From Vitrella brassicaformis (Eukaryota > Sar > Vitrellaceae), in the NCBI GenBank assembly GCA_001179505.1, contig CDMY01000322.1:77495-107159 (forward strand): a stretch of 29,665 nucleotides of DNA. The letters run 5' to 3'. The first letter of the stretch is position 1, and each line of letters begins with the position of its first letter. Of the stretch, positions 1 through 11,776 are shown one piece after another. Both the position numbers and the translations under genes were made by a program. The notes below the pieces were generated by a model, which was not told the DNA's origin, did no database searches, and saw only the letters and a program-made list of their open reading frames with translations.

Positions 1-32
1 CACACACACCACACACACACACACACACACAG
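1..32. repeat. (CA)n microsatellite
   Basis: An almost pure CA run at the window edge. On the minus strand it reads (TG)n and lies within the intron that follows the last visible transporter exon, matching the (TG)n tracts seen in other introns here. Confidence 0.9.
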
Positions 33-1110
33 AGGGGGCGATGCCTGCAGTGCCTCCATGGGCTGGCTGTTTGCCTGTCTACCCAGTTGGAGGGCAGCCC
101 ACTCTTGGCGAACATCTCGTTGGAGGTGGATGTGATGACGTTGATGCCGCTCAGCTGCTGCAAGGCTAAAGATGATACAGACCACAGCAACAGCAACAGC
201 AGGGGCTGGGGTGTGGTGCGCCGTGGTGCTTGCGTGTTTGTATACCAGCCATTGAGAATCCGACGAGCAGTGGGTAGCGGTAGAAGCCGTCGTAGAGTGC
301 CGAGGACATGTTGATCTCCGCCAGGCCCTTGGCCTCCTCGGCGGCGCGCATCATGTCGATCATCTCACTCTCAACCTAATGTAACAAGCGCACAGACACA
401 AAAACCCTTACACAGACAACGAACGGCCTCTGTTGGTGAACCTGTTCGAGGTCCTGTGCGTCGTAGATGCGCATCACGACCTCTGTCGCCTGCTCCATCT
501 TGTCACTACACCCACACACAAACAGCCGACAGCAGCAGTGCTTTCTTCGACCGACTTTGTCCTTCGTGTGTGTCGTGTCTGTGTGTCTGCTGCTGACTGT
601 GTGAGCAGCCAAGGGGGCGTCTCGGCGTTGCACCAGCAGGTGAAGAGGAACAGAGCAATCGCGGACGGCACCGCGTTCACGCCTGACAGACCGACGTACG
701 TTGGGACACACAGTGATTGCAGTGTGGGCTGCGGTCGACTTGCGGCGGTCGCTGGTCGCTGGTGGGTTTAGGTAGGTGACCTACCGAGCATGACGCGCCA
801 CCAGTGGCTGTTGTAGGCGTCAAGCTTGTAGTTGGGGTCATTCTCGAGATTGGGGGACTGCGTGATTGATCACACAAACCGACACGGATGTGGGGTGGGT
901 GGTCTGGTGCGTGTGTGGTTTGTCTAGCCAGCCCAGCCCAGCCCACCACCCCACCCCCCCACCAGCCCACCAGGTTGAGTCCGATGGCGATGGAGAGGAA
1001 GATGCCGATGGATATCATGACCTGGTGCATCGCCCCGTACGTGCCCCTACCAGTCACAAACAGTCGGCGAGGCGATGAGATGAGTGGTGTGGAGCAATTC
1101 GGTGCTCTCC

Positions 1111-1147
<37 letters not shown>

Positions 1148-2424
1148 TCTTTGGTCTTTTCCTTCCTCTCTCACCGTCCGGAAGGGTTGCTCATCTCTGA
1201 AATGTAGACAGGTGTGATGACCGTCACCAGCCCCATGCCGAAGCCAGATATTACCCTGACACAACCACCACCAACAACAACACGCACCACCGTGGTCCTT
1301 TCGTTTATGGCTTGTTGGTGGAGTGGAGGGAAGAGCCCACCGCGAGAGGCACAGCTCGATGAGGCCCGTGGCAAAGAAGCCGATGACGCCGCCAACGATG
1401 AAACACACGCACGCCAACTGACCGACACACACAGAGCATGGCAAAGCGGCAGGATGCTTTGGTTTGCTCGTCCTATTCACCTGCAGTGACCTTCTGCGGC
1501 CCCACGCGAGCAGGCCTCCGCAACAGCCGGCGCCAAACACCGCTCCCAAGAACACTGCACACACGTGGATGGCAAGACTCCGCCTGTGTGTGTGTGTGTG
1601 TGGCTGTGTGATGTGTGCCCACCGATACTGTTGACGGTGGTTTGGTAGAGGTTGCTCTTGTAGCAGTCCGACTGCCACTGGTTGCCGCACCACCGAAACG
1701 TCAGGGCTATCAAACTGTTGCAGCTGTTCATCACACCCAAGTTGTATCCTACATGCACTCACACACACACGACAGTTGGACGAAAAGATGCCCCTACGGC
1801 ACACAAACCGATCGGTCGTCCGCTGTCGTGTGTTCGTTCTCACCGAACAGAAACGACCCCAGCACAGCCACAGACACCACCTGCACACACACACACACAC
1901 ACACACACGATAAGAGCGACCACTGCAGACGTCCGCTCTCCCTCCCTCTCTTTGTCGCTCGTTAGCTGACCCACCCGTGTTGAGTAGGACTTGAAGAAGT
2001 TGGATGAGCGCTTGATGCATGAGGGCGTCATGCCCGTGCCCGCGTCGGGAGGCGACTCCCCCGCCAGCCCCTTCTCGGTCTCATCAGCCGCACCCGACAG
2101 CGGCTGATACACATCGTCCGGCACTATCTTGCGACGCAATATGCCGCGACGACCACGGTCGAGACCTGCAGGCAGACACACAACACAGATGCATGAGAGG
2201 AGCCATCCAAACGCAGAGATGGATGGGATGGCATTGCGTTGCGTGGGCTCATCTCATTCATCTGTCCATCCAGCGATCGCATGAGTTCGTTTTCCTCACT
2301 CACTCTTTTTGGCGGATTGGCTGAGTGCGAGAGGGACAGTGAGCGGCAGGGACGGCGGCTGGGGAGGCGGATCAGCTCCCTGGTTGGGCTCGTTGTTGAA
2401 CAGAGGTACCGAAGAGGTCTGCAT
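1..2424 (-). CDS. MFS hexose/sugar transporter, 3' end outside the window
   Basis: Thirteen exons can be joined on the minus strand, roughly 2424-2304, 2165-1975, 1880-1844, 1748-1623, 1554-1481, 1417-1341, 1255-1175, 1046-971, 857-785, 682-598, 505-442, 375-246 and 165-83. The joined protein shows sugar-porter signatures in the right order: a first membrane helix ending FLFGYNLGVMNS, then GFGMGLVTVITPVYISEM followed by a conserved-type Arg, then RGTYGAMHQVMISIG, a helix-6 segment ending CNAETPPWLL, the loop helix around EQATEVVMRIYDAQ, and LQQLSGINVITSTSNEMF before helix 7. These are hallmarks of the GLUT/hexose transporter family of the major facilitator superfamily, which moves sugars across a membrane by facilitated diffusion or proton symport. 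Helices 7-12 are missing because the gene leaves the window. The start at 2424 gives a roughly 100-residue Pro/Ser-rich N-terminal tail; an in-frame alternative lies further upstream. Substrate and membrane cannot be told. The family call is firm; exact splice sites are approximate, the donor near 442 least certain. Confidence 0.88.
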
Positions 2425-2619
2425 GGCGATGGATGGCACCGATATATGGAAAGATGGAGCGAAAGATGGGGGGGAAGATGCCACCAGCTGAGCAAAGCTG
2501 GCAGCCAGGCAAGTCAGAAGCCACGCATTTCGCCTGCCCTTCACACTTTGCAGCTCGCACAAGCCTAGGGGTGCCCCCTGAAACCGCTGTTCCCTGCGGG
2601 AGATTTCAGAATTTCGGAG
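2425..2619. promoter_or_regulatory. Head-to-head promoter interval
   Basis: About 195 bp separate the chosen start of the sugar transporter (minus) from the start of the helical-repeat gene (plus), so both promoters must lie here or overlap the 5' untranslated regions. The interval contains AGCTCGCA at 2552-2559, the reverse complement of an octamer found in three other gene-start intervals of this window. No TATA box is evident. The promoter role is inferred from position only. Confidence 0.4.
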
Positions 2620-5600
2620 ATGAGCATGTCAGATTCGTGTTTGAATTTGTCATCATTTGACAGCCGATGCAGGGCATCGGCTGCCGCCGAGGTGTCGGTG
2701 GAGATGATGATGGACGGGCTGCGTTCGGAGGACCCCCGCGCATTTGGCGATGCATGTGCGCTCATCTCGCAAGCTGCGTCGCTCCAGGACTCGCTGCCCA
2801 AGGTGCACGAGCAGCTCAAGTCGCTTTTGGCAGATCTCGCAGGCGACATCAACAAACTCGACTCCGTCGTCACACGTGAGCGGAAACGGCCGACGACAAG
2901 AGGCATGCAGAGGCATGCAGGGCAGGGCCACCGGATTCCTGCTGGGTGCATGCTTGTGTTGGATTGGTGTGTCGGTCTGCAGGGGTGGCGGAGGCCTTCA
3001 CAGACTCTAGCAATGCAGCCAGGCAGTCGGCAGCCGCCCGGCTCCTCTCGCTCACCTTCTGCCTGGGCGCAGCGGCGCTTCCCTTCCAGTTTTCCGAGTC
3101 CACCATGCGGCATCTCATCGATGCGGTGGCGGGCGCCGAGGCGGCCGAGGGCAACGACATCACGACGGTCAAGTTCAGCCTGCTGCGGCATCTCATGGAG
3201 GCGTCGTACGTGACGGCCGCCATGAGAGACGCGCTGCTGGTGCGGCATCAGGCCACGGTGGAGGAGGCCATCAAGTCGTTGTTTTGGAGCGGCACTGCTG
3301 TCGTATCGGCTGCGGGGGAGCTGCTGCAGGTGACTGACCGGGGAGAGGGGGAGAGGGACCGAGAGCACATCAGAGATGGCTGGCTGTGCCTGTATCTGTC
3401 TGTGTGCGTGGTTTGGTTTGGTTTGTGCAGTCTCTGTTTTCACTGCAGAAGTTTCCCCCGCCGTCACCTCTGCGTTCGATGCTGTTTGTCTTCCCCACCC
3501 TCGTGGACGTGGTGCAGCGGCAGACGAACATTGAGCAGACACACATGTGGGGGCTGACCATCCTCCTGCTGGGCGTCACGCTCAGAAACATCGACAAAGC
3601 AACCAAAAAGAAGAGTAGGTGCCGACAGGGAGGGAGGGAGGGATTGACTCCTTTCTTGTCCGTGTCTGTGTTAGGATTGGGGAAGAATGACGAGTCCAAG
3701 GAGATGTTGCGTGAGTTCATCTTTCCGAGCATCGTGCCCCTGAGCACCATGCTGGCGTCAGACGATGTCCACCTGAGTGTCAAGAAGACCGCGGCGCTCA
3801 CCCTGGGCGTCATGTTCGAATCTGCCGACTACATGAGCAGAGGTCAGACAAACAAAGGGACAGAGACCACACACATACGGCTGCCATCGAATGGACCGTC
3901 CCTCCCCTCTGTGTGTGCAGAACCGTCGACGTACAGCTCCCTCGATGCCCTTGATCAGCCTTACGAGTACTCCTTCCTGCCGAAGCGGCTGTGCAAGCGG
4001 CTCCTGGAGGACCCCCGCATCCTAGGCTCGGTCATGGCGGCCATGAAGGAGGAGGTCAGCCACGAGGTCAACGCCCTCATCGCATCAGCCCTTCTAGTCC
4101 CCTCCATGAACCTCATGAGACCTGACGGTGAGTTAGAGGGAGGGAGAATGGGTGTGGAGCAGAGCAGACACACGGGGGGATGCCTTCTTGTCTGTTTGCA
4201 GATTCAGTCGACTTTCAGAACGCGATGGATGCCGGCTGGCTTGACGTCCTCGCGTCCTATGTGCGGCACAAGGCGCTGCTCAAGGACGGCGAGAAGATGG
4301 CTCGGACGCTGCTCGTCACATGGAAGATGATACAGACCAACAAAGAGGTCAAACAAGGGGAGGGCTCGAGTGCACGCCCGAGTGTGTGTGTGTGTTCAGA
4401 TGGCGGTGCGCACGGAGCTGCCTGAGGCGTTGTGTGAGTTGGTGGTTGAGTATGCCTACCATCCCTTGAGCCCCAAGGCCAGCCCCATGATCGACAGGAT
4501 GTCCCGCATCATCAACATCGACTTCCTGTGCTCCATTGTCAACGACATCGTCACGTAAGCCAAGAAAAATTAAGAGACGGCATTCATCCTGTGCTGTGGC
4601 CAATGTGCGTCTTGTGTTTGTTGTGTTATGAGCAGGCCCCTGCTGGACGGCGAGGAGTCGCACAAGCAGCTCATGCGCCGGCTCATGCAGGTACGCAACT
4701 ACGCCGCAATCAATAGCTCCCTCACACACGCCGTCATGTGCTGTGCTGTGCCTGCCCCTCCGTCTGCTGGTCTGTCTGTGTCAGTTCGATTCCATCAAGA
4801 CGCTCCAGTCGATGAGCCAGCAGCAGGCCGAAGAGGACAACATCGGCGACTGGCGTCTCCTCAACCTCCTCAGGATCATCGAGCTCAGGTCCGTCGGCAA
4901 GCCACTCGTCCCGACACCATCGCCATACGCCGCCATACCGCCCCCACCCCCACAACAGCAGCCACGCCAGCAGCAGCAGCAGCACCCGCCACACACACAG
5001 AAGAAGCATCACCACCTTCCGCCGCCCAAGAAACCGCCAAGCCCTAGCAACGGTGCCCCATCACCCCCCTCCAAGAAGTCGCTCGAGGAGCAGGAGAAGG
5101 AGGCGCGCAGGCACGCAGAGGAGCTGTTGGCTGAGGAGCGGCGGGCCAAGGCCAAGGCCGACAAGAAGGCCAGGAAGGCCGCCAAGCGCAAGGGAGGGGC
5201 TGGGGAGGGGGGCGCAGCGACGGGTGGCGACAAGACTGTGCCGTCGAATGCTGCACCGATGGATCAGTGAGCGATCGAGCCAACACACCATTGCTTGCTA
5301 CCTCTGATGACCTCTGCTTTTGGTGCGTGTGTATGTGTGTGTGTGTGTGTCAGGCCCGTGTCTGAGAGCCACGATGACGATGCGGCCGGTCCATCCAGTA
5401 GCTCTCAGTAAGAACACAGCCACTCATGGACACACACATGTGTCTGGCGTGGATCGCTTTTCGTTTCTCTCGATCTGCGTGTGTCCAGACTGCCCGAGGT
5501 GCCGACGCTGGAGTCAGTGGCTGAGGAGCCAGCCGATGAGGAGCTTGATGTCGATTCGCCGCCAGCCGACGCCCACCGAGAGTAAGTGCCGGCAACACGC

Positions 5601-8368
5601 TGAGGGTCGATAGATAGAAACAGACAGACCATTACTTCCCATCCCCTCCTCCCTCCTTTCTTTCTTTGCAGCCATGAAGAGGAGGCTGTGCACGAGACAG
5701 AGGAGCCCGAGGAAAGCCGTTCCTCGCCCACGCAGGAGAGGTACACAAACAACAACAACAACAGTATCCACCCAACACCAACACGCACACACATGTTCTC
5801 TCTTGGTGCCTTCCGTGCCATGCAGGTCACCTGAGCCATCGGTGCCGCCCTGCCTCTTCCCTGCGCCGGCCGACAACGACGATGACAACGACTTCATGCC
5901 CGTCGTCAGCAGACGCAAGAAGAAGGGCTCCAAGGCGCCACCCAAAACACCTGCAGAGGCGGGCGAAAGGGGCGTCGAGCACCCGAGAGTGACCCCTGCG
6001 ACAGATGCGCCACGCAGACAGACAACGACCAGGTAAGGAACGGAGCACGGCTGGCGCTCACCTGACCTGCACCCCTGTGATGCGGCTGGCTGTCTGCAGG
6101 GGTAGGGGTAGGGGTCCGCCTCGAGGGTTTGAGAACGAGTTTGTGTCGAGCTTGCGAGGTGCGCTTGATGGGCCGTCTAGCAGTGGGCCTTTCGGCTTCC
6201 TTTCCAATGGGCAGCCGTACTTCCCCGATCTCAACGGCACGTAAGGCGGGCGCTCCAGATGCTGGATATATGCTCTGACACACGATGGATGCACACTTCT
6301 GCTGCGTCGTCTCAGGCCTGGCGGCAGGGTGCCCAGCTGGCCAACGGACCAGAGGCCTCTGCATACCCCACAGCAGCAGCAGCAGCAGCAGGAGCAGCAG
6401 CAGGAGCAGGATTGCAGGTACAACCAATGGTGGATGGGAGAGAGTTTGTGCGAGCGTGGAACCAGCCTTTCGACCGATGCTCTCTCTGTTCAGGTCGGTT
6501 CCATTTGGCGAGCAGCATAGCGTTGATACGAGCGCGAGCAAAGAGGCAGGCCCGCGAGTGGACAACAGGTATGCGCAGGCCGTTTGCCAAACGATGCGTC
6601 TGTCGACCGTCTGTCTGTCTGTCTGTCTGTGTGTGTATGTGCAGGCCGATGGGATGCCCGGTGGTCTCTTGGGATGATGACGATGAAGACGACGACGAGG
6701 AGGGGTAAGGCAAGACCATAGACAACGCCCCCTCCCTCTGATGGCGACATCCGATTGCTCTGTGGTGTCTGTGTGTGGTGTGGCAGGCCGGCCTTTCTGA
6801 CGGCAAACGGTCCTGACGCTGGCATAGCCTATGACGCGCCTGAGCCGGTGGAGAGCAGCTATTTCGATTATCCCGACCCGCACTACACGATTCCGCCCCG
6901 TCCGATGGCGCCCCCTCCCCCTCCCCCTCCCCCACTAACGCAATCGCTTGCCGCTCACCCGTCTGGATCGCAGCCATTCCTGTCGGCCATGTCGCCATTT
7001 GACCAAAGGTGAGTGGGTCCACCTGCTGTAGGTCCACCAACACTGCTCTCTGGTGTGAGTTGCAGTGTTGGTGTGGGGCATTTCGCGAGTGATAGCGGTT
7101 TGAACCACCACCAGCAGCAGCAGCAGCAGGGTAGCGGCTTCTTCGACGCACCCACGGCCTCGTGGGCTGCGTCTGCCCCCTCTCATGTGACAGTAGATGC
7201 TGACAGCAGCCGCAGCTACAACGACACGTCAGCCGCACACATAATGACAGCTTTACATTGCCCAGAAGTCCACTTCTCCCTCTTGTCCCCCTCTGTTTGA
7301 TGTCAGATCGTTGGCTGCGTCGAGCTATCAGATGGACAGCATGGAGTACGGCCAGTCGCTGCTCGCGCAGAGCTCACCATGGGAGGGATACTCGTCGTCG
7401 GCCTTCGGGGTGTCGGTATATCAATACGACAACGGCAACGGCAACAGGTAAGGCATCCAGCCGGGTCGCATCCGTGTGACTCACTCACCACCCGCTGTCT
7501 GTCTGTCTGTCTGTCTGTCTGTGTCCCCTCTCCGACCGACAGCATGGCTCCCAACGGCAGCTGGTATGGTGCGAGCTCATCTTCATGCAGTTTCGGTGAC
7601 GCCGCGCCTGCACCGGCAGCTGCAGCAGCAGCATCTGCCATGCCCCTCTACCCCGAGGCCGCTGCGCCCAGCAACAGGTCGGTCCGGACAAACATCATTC
7701 CACACACATCGATGCCGGCACATGTGTGGGGTTTGGTGTGGTGTGTTGTGTATGTGTGTGTGTGTGTGTGTGTGTTGCTTAGCTCATCTCTGATGCCCTT
7801 TGACGAGCTGGAGGACGCCTGGAACGAGGCACAGCAGCCCTGTTTCAACGTCCACACACACCCGCCGTAACAGACACAAGCAAAACACCTGAATGAACCT
7901 CACTGTCGTGTGCCTCATTGGCCCGCTTGTGTGTGTGTGTGTGTGTGTGTGTGCAGTCCGCCCCCTCCCCCATTGGTGATGGGATACAAGCAGCATCAAC
8001 ACCAACACGGGCAGCAGCCGATGTATAGCGCCCCCGATCAGCTGAGCAGTGAGCAGATGAAGGACCAGCTGCTGCTGCAGCTCAAGCAGCAACTCGAGGA
8101 AACACAGAGACGGTGCGAATGAAATGAGCACACGAGAGGGCCCGGCCTTCCTGTCTAATCATTGCCTTTGTTTGCGTGCAGCCTCGCGGCGGTGGAGCAG
8201 CGTTCTCAGCTGACCCAGGGGCCCTCCCCATCCACCAGCAGCAGTTCCGCAGCGGCAGCAGCCCCACCACCCGCACCATTCGCACCACTCGCACCAGCTG
8301 CTGCAGTCGGGCAGTCGGGCTGGTCAGATGTGTGGAGAGAAGATGGTGTCGACCTGCAGCCGTGGTAG
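2620..8368 (+). CDS. ARM/HEAT-like helical-repeat protein with a long Gln/Pro-rich disordered tail
   Basis: Twenty-four exons give one open frame of 1295 codons plus stop: 2620-2875, 2983-3329, 3431-3614, 3675-3842, 3921-4127, 4202-4347, 4400-4554, 4636-4690, 4785-5266, 5354-5407, 5489-5581, 5672-5740, 5826-6032, 6100-6240, 6316-6417, 6494-6568, 6645-6704, 6787-7008, 7066-7227, 7307-7447, 7543-7677, 7783-7866, 7957-8112 and 8182-8368. Residues 1 to about 520 are regular amphipathic helices (for example VHLSVKKTAALTLGVMFES), resembling an armadillo/HEAT solenoid. Next come a Pro/Gln tract, a Lys/Glu/Ala-rich likely coiled coil (around LEEQEKEARRHAEELLAEER), and some 600 residues of low complexity with acidic runs, an RGRG patch, poly-Gln and poly-Pro. 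I do not recognise the family. A scaffold or importin-like adaptor is a guess. Introns 9-23 are all phase 2. Intron 9 begins so that read-through meets TGA at once. The start has a second ATG two codons later. Confidence 0.75.
7928..7953 (+). repeat. (GT)n tract before a splice acceptor
   Basis: Uninterrupted GT repeat directly before the CAG acceptor of the exon starting at 7957. It stands where a polypyrimidine tract would be expected. Confidence 0.85.
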
Positions 8369-9146
8369 ATCGTTCGTTTAGCACACGGCTGGCGCTGACA
8401 TAAGCAGCGGCACCCCTGAATAACGGCCGAGCAGCGTGCGCTGCAGCGAGAAGGCCACCTACGCGGACACCAAGGACAGCGTCGTCAGATGGGAGGCAGG
8501 CACTTTGGTGGCCCCTCTCTCTGTTTGTTGTGGGGCGGTCGGTGCATTGCCATTGGCAGGTAGTGCTTAACTCGGTGAGAAGTGGTTGAGGGAGGGAGTT
8601 GGTTAAGAGAGCTTTTCGTGTGTGTTGGCTTGTTTAACTCGGGTGGGGCGGGTGCACGTGGCTGGCATGTGTTGTGTGGGGTGTGTGTGTGAGGTTCCGA
8701 TGCGTAGCAAGCGGCTGCTTAAATGGACACTGAGCTCCCTTGGCTGTGTAAGTGGATTGGCTGTCTGTCCGTCTGTATGCCTCCGTGCGTCCTGACTTCT
8801 TGCTTGTCAATAAAGGCACATAGACAGCGTTGGTCATTTTGCTTTGGATCGACCCGGCCTTACTCGTCCCTCAATCCCATGCACCTCACCTTAAGTAATG
8901 ACCCTGCCGCCCAGCCGAGCAGAGACGATGTGTGCATGGTTGAGTCGGCTTCTCTGGTCGAACCCATGTTGACGATGCGTCAATCAGTGTGTAGAGCGAA
9001 GATCCAGGTAGGTATGCAGCACACGAGGTCATAAAGGACACACAGCGCGACACGTCTTCACATTCACGCAGCGCCTCGCAATAGGCCTACCCCATCTGCA
9101 TGTCCGCCGAGAAATATGGCAGACACATCAAAGGGACGTGTCCACA
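8369..9146. other. Convergent 3' region, no gene seen
   Basis: This interval lies between two converging genes and presumably holds both 3' untranslated regions. An AATAAA at 8809-8814 on the plus strand could serve as polyadenylation signal for the helical-repeat gene. Open frames here are short, lack splice-consistent continuation and carry no recognisable motif. Confidence 0.5.
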
Positions 9147-11063
9147 CTAGCGAGACAAATACATAGGACAATACACACATGCGAGCATAAGCGTGGGCAC
9201 GTGCGCCCGCGCCTGCCGACTATCGTAATGCACTGACTTGCTACTCTCCCCGCTCCTCCCCACCGCCCGTCGACAGACAGCTCTCACACACAGCCATTCG
9301 GCGAGCATGATCTCCGCCACCGCAGTCAGCCACTGCCAGCCATCCGGCACCTGCACACACACAGACAGATACAGCACCGCATGATCACCATGGTCGGGAC
9401 AACCATGTACCTTGACTCTCTCCCTTCTGTGCTGACCTGCAGTGTGTAGATCTCCAAACCGACACATGTAAAGTAGTGGCTGGCAGCTAAGGTGGCCCAT
9501 CCCTCCTCGTTGATGCTGCCCACGTACGTCTTGTCGTCGGGCAGCTCATCCCTCTCTACCCACTGGAGGCAGCTGCGCAGGTCGCCAGCCGGGCCTTGCT
9601 GCGGTCGCCCCCCATGCCCCAGCCACAGGCGGCCGCCAGCAATGCACACCATGCCAGCCGCGCCCCTGCTACCCACCACCGCCCCCTCTGTCCCAGCGAC
9701 CTCCACATACTGTCTGTCGTGCGGCACATTGATCTTGGTGATGCCGCCCTCCTCGAATGCGCCACTGATGGAGTAGAAGGTCACGGGGCAGAATGTCGTC
9801 TCCACTGCAGTGGGGTCGGCGGGCTGCTTGAGCTGTCCCTCGATGTGGGCGGCGAAGGTGTGGCTGCCGGTGTCCTTGGCCACCAGCAGCAGGTCGGCCG
9901 CCTCGCCCACCTTGGCCACCATGGTCTCGTGGGCCCAGCCGTCACGCTCGCCCCTGACACAGCCGGACAGACAGGAGAGGGATACGATGATAGCATCACA
10001 GCCGGCGGCTCATCTTTGGGTGACCCACTTGTAGAGCAGCTGTGCGGTCATGCCTATGTGGCGGGTCGTGTCGATGAGGGCCTGGAGGTCATCGACGGGG
10101 AGGATGGGATCAGCCGGGAGGGTCGTCCACACCTGAACAGACAGACACACACACACACGTCACATCGACATGATGACGTCCGTCCACTCGATGTGTCTGT
10201 CTGACCTGGTACACCTCCAGTCGCTGGGCGGTGAAGGAGTGGTTGTCGGCCAAGGTAGGATTTCCTCGCTCGTTGAAGGTGCCCACGTACGTCTTGTCGT
10301 CGGGCAGCTCACCCCTCCCCACCCACTGACAGCAGCTGCGAACGTCGTCAGTCGACCGCCCATCCTCCCCACACCCCAGCCAGAGCCGGCCGAGAGCGAT
10401 GCACACCTTGCCCACGGGCAGACCCTCGTGGTCCTTCACCGCCCCCTCTGTGCCGGCGACCTCCACCGACTGCTCGTCATGTGGCACGGTGATCTCGGCG
10501 ATGCCGCCCTCCTCAAATGGCCCACTGATGGAGTAGAAGGTCACGGGGCAGCCGGTGGTCAGCGTCGATGTTGGGTCAGCCGGAGGGATGAGGGGCCCGT
10601 CGATGTGGCAGGCGACGGTGTGCTGCTTGTCGTCCTCGATGACGAACAGCAGGCCGCTCACACCCGCCACTCGCTCTACCAGAGTGCCAAACTCTCCGCC
10701 GTCAGACGAACTCCTGACACACAAAGGCACCCAAATCAACACATGGCATCTCCCTCTTGTCCCCCCTAATGTGTGTTGTGACTCACTTGAAGAGGCATTT
10801 GATGTGGCTGTGCGATTTGCCGATCATCGAGAGGTACACCCGCTCCATGAGGCCGTACATGTCACAGGCATACAGCAGCTCGGCAGGCCAAGTGCTCGTC
10901 GGCAGCGGCGTGGCGGCGTCGGGGGCCAACCGAATGCGACGGACGTGATCCACCACCCTGCACACCACACACACAGCATGGAGATTTCGTGTGCCGCCTG
11001 GCTGCTGCTGTGGTGGGCTACTTGTGGAAGGTGTCTGCCGACACATCCCCGATGGGCCCAAAG

Positions 11064-11098
<35 letters not shown>

Positions 11099-11776
11099 GC
11101 CAAGATGACCACCACGCCATCTCATCTCCGCCTGTAGACCTACTTGATGAATCGGTCGTGCAGTATGCTGTAGTCGGCCAGCGTCGCGTCGGTCGTGGCC
11201 ACCACACCGCCATCCGCCACACGCACACTCAGCACCTCACTGCCGCCCGTCCCGCCCGCCACCGATGAGCTGATGAACGGCCCCATGACGGCCATGAAGC
11301 CCCGGAACGCCTCGCTGTCGTGGTCACCGTGTTGCGGCTCGATGGTGACGGCCGTCTCGGCGAAGAAGCGGTCGTGGTAGAAGGCCAGTGCGGGGCAGCC
11401 CTCGATGATCTCACTCACGTCGATGCGGTTGCAGCTCAGGTGCCGAAGCTTCACAGCCAACCTGAACACACACACGGCGACTGCTGCTGCCTGTCAGCCA
11501 TCGTGTTGCTTCCCTCCCTCCCCCTCACCAGATGAAGTAGAAGGGGTCTGCGTCAATGAAGTGAATGCGATTGTCGTCTGTGATCATCCAGCTGTCGAAG
11601 CGGTTCAGCAGCACCGCCAGGCAGGTGTCCCGCAGCCCCTCGCACAGCAGCACATCCCGAGGGAAGGCCATGACGAAGCCGCCCACGTTGAGCAGCATCG
11701 GCCGGCCGCTCATCTTCTCTGCTGGCCTGTGGATGCCGTCTGCTGTGGCCGTGCTGCTGCATGCCGACGCCTTCAT
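9147..11776 (-). CDS. BTB-BTB-TLDc-TLDc protein (left long copy)
   Basis: Eight exons, 11776-11529, 11461-11144, 11063-11022, 10957-10787, 10713-10206, 10132-10029, 9953-9437 and 9350-9147, join into 703 codons plus stop. The first BTB module is KCTD/T1-like (MLLNVGGFVMAFPRDVLL, then FIDADPFYF) at about residues 27-95. A second, more divergent module (VLSVRVADGGVVATTDATL, later TFHKVVDHVRRIRLAP) spans about 155-225. Two TLDc-like domains follow: one from about 260 to 429, and one from about 455 to 636 that opens LLYKGERDGW. Each TLDc half ends in an LEVYQ/LEIYTLQ strand like the family's closing motif. In known proteins KCTD-type BTB modules oligomerise and can recruit cullin-3, and TLDc domains bind the V-ATPase; either role here is inference. 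The last 50 or so residues are a unique extension created by loss of the stop codon used in the paralogues. A shorter start is possible at the in-frame ATG 21 codons downstream. Confidence 0.82.
11067..11096 (-). repeat. (TG)n intronic tract, conserved in both long BTB/TLDc copies
   Basis: On the minus strand this is a pure TG run just before the acceptor of the 42-nt exon 3. The equivalent intron of the right-hand copy carries the same tract at 23204-23230. Confidence 0.85.

Noticed and set aside
677-2020. Long uninterrupted minus-strand frame of 447 codons
   Set aside because: It runs through (CA)n introns; only pieces of it coincide with transporter exons, and the spliced model explains the conserved motifs.
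6100-6118. GGGGTAGGGGTAGGGG resembling telomeric repeat
   Set aside because: Only a few units, and it codes in frame for Gly-Arg repeats in an exon of the helical-repeat gene.
5906-7238. Long minus-strand frames over the low-complexity tail
   Set aside because: They are antisense shadows of the Gln/Pro-rich plus-strand exons, with no motif and no consistent splice sites.
8723-9034. Plus-strand frame of 103 codons downstream of the helical-repeat gene
   Set aside because: No recognisable domain, no splice support, and it contains the likely polyadenylation signal AATAAA.
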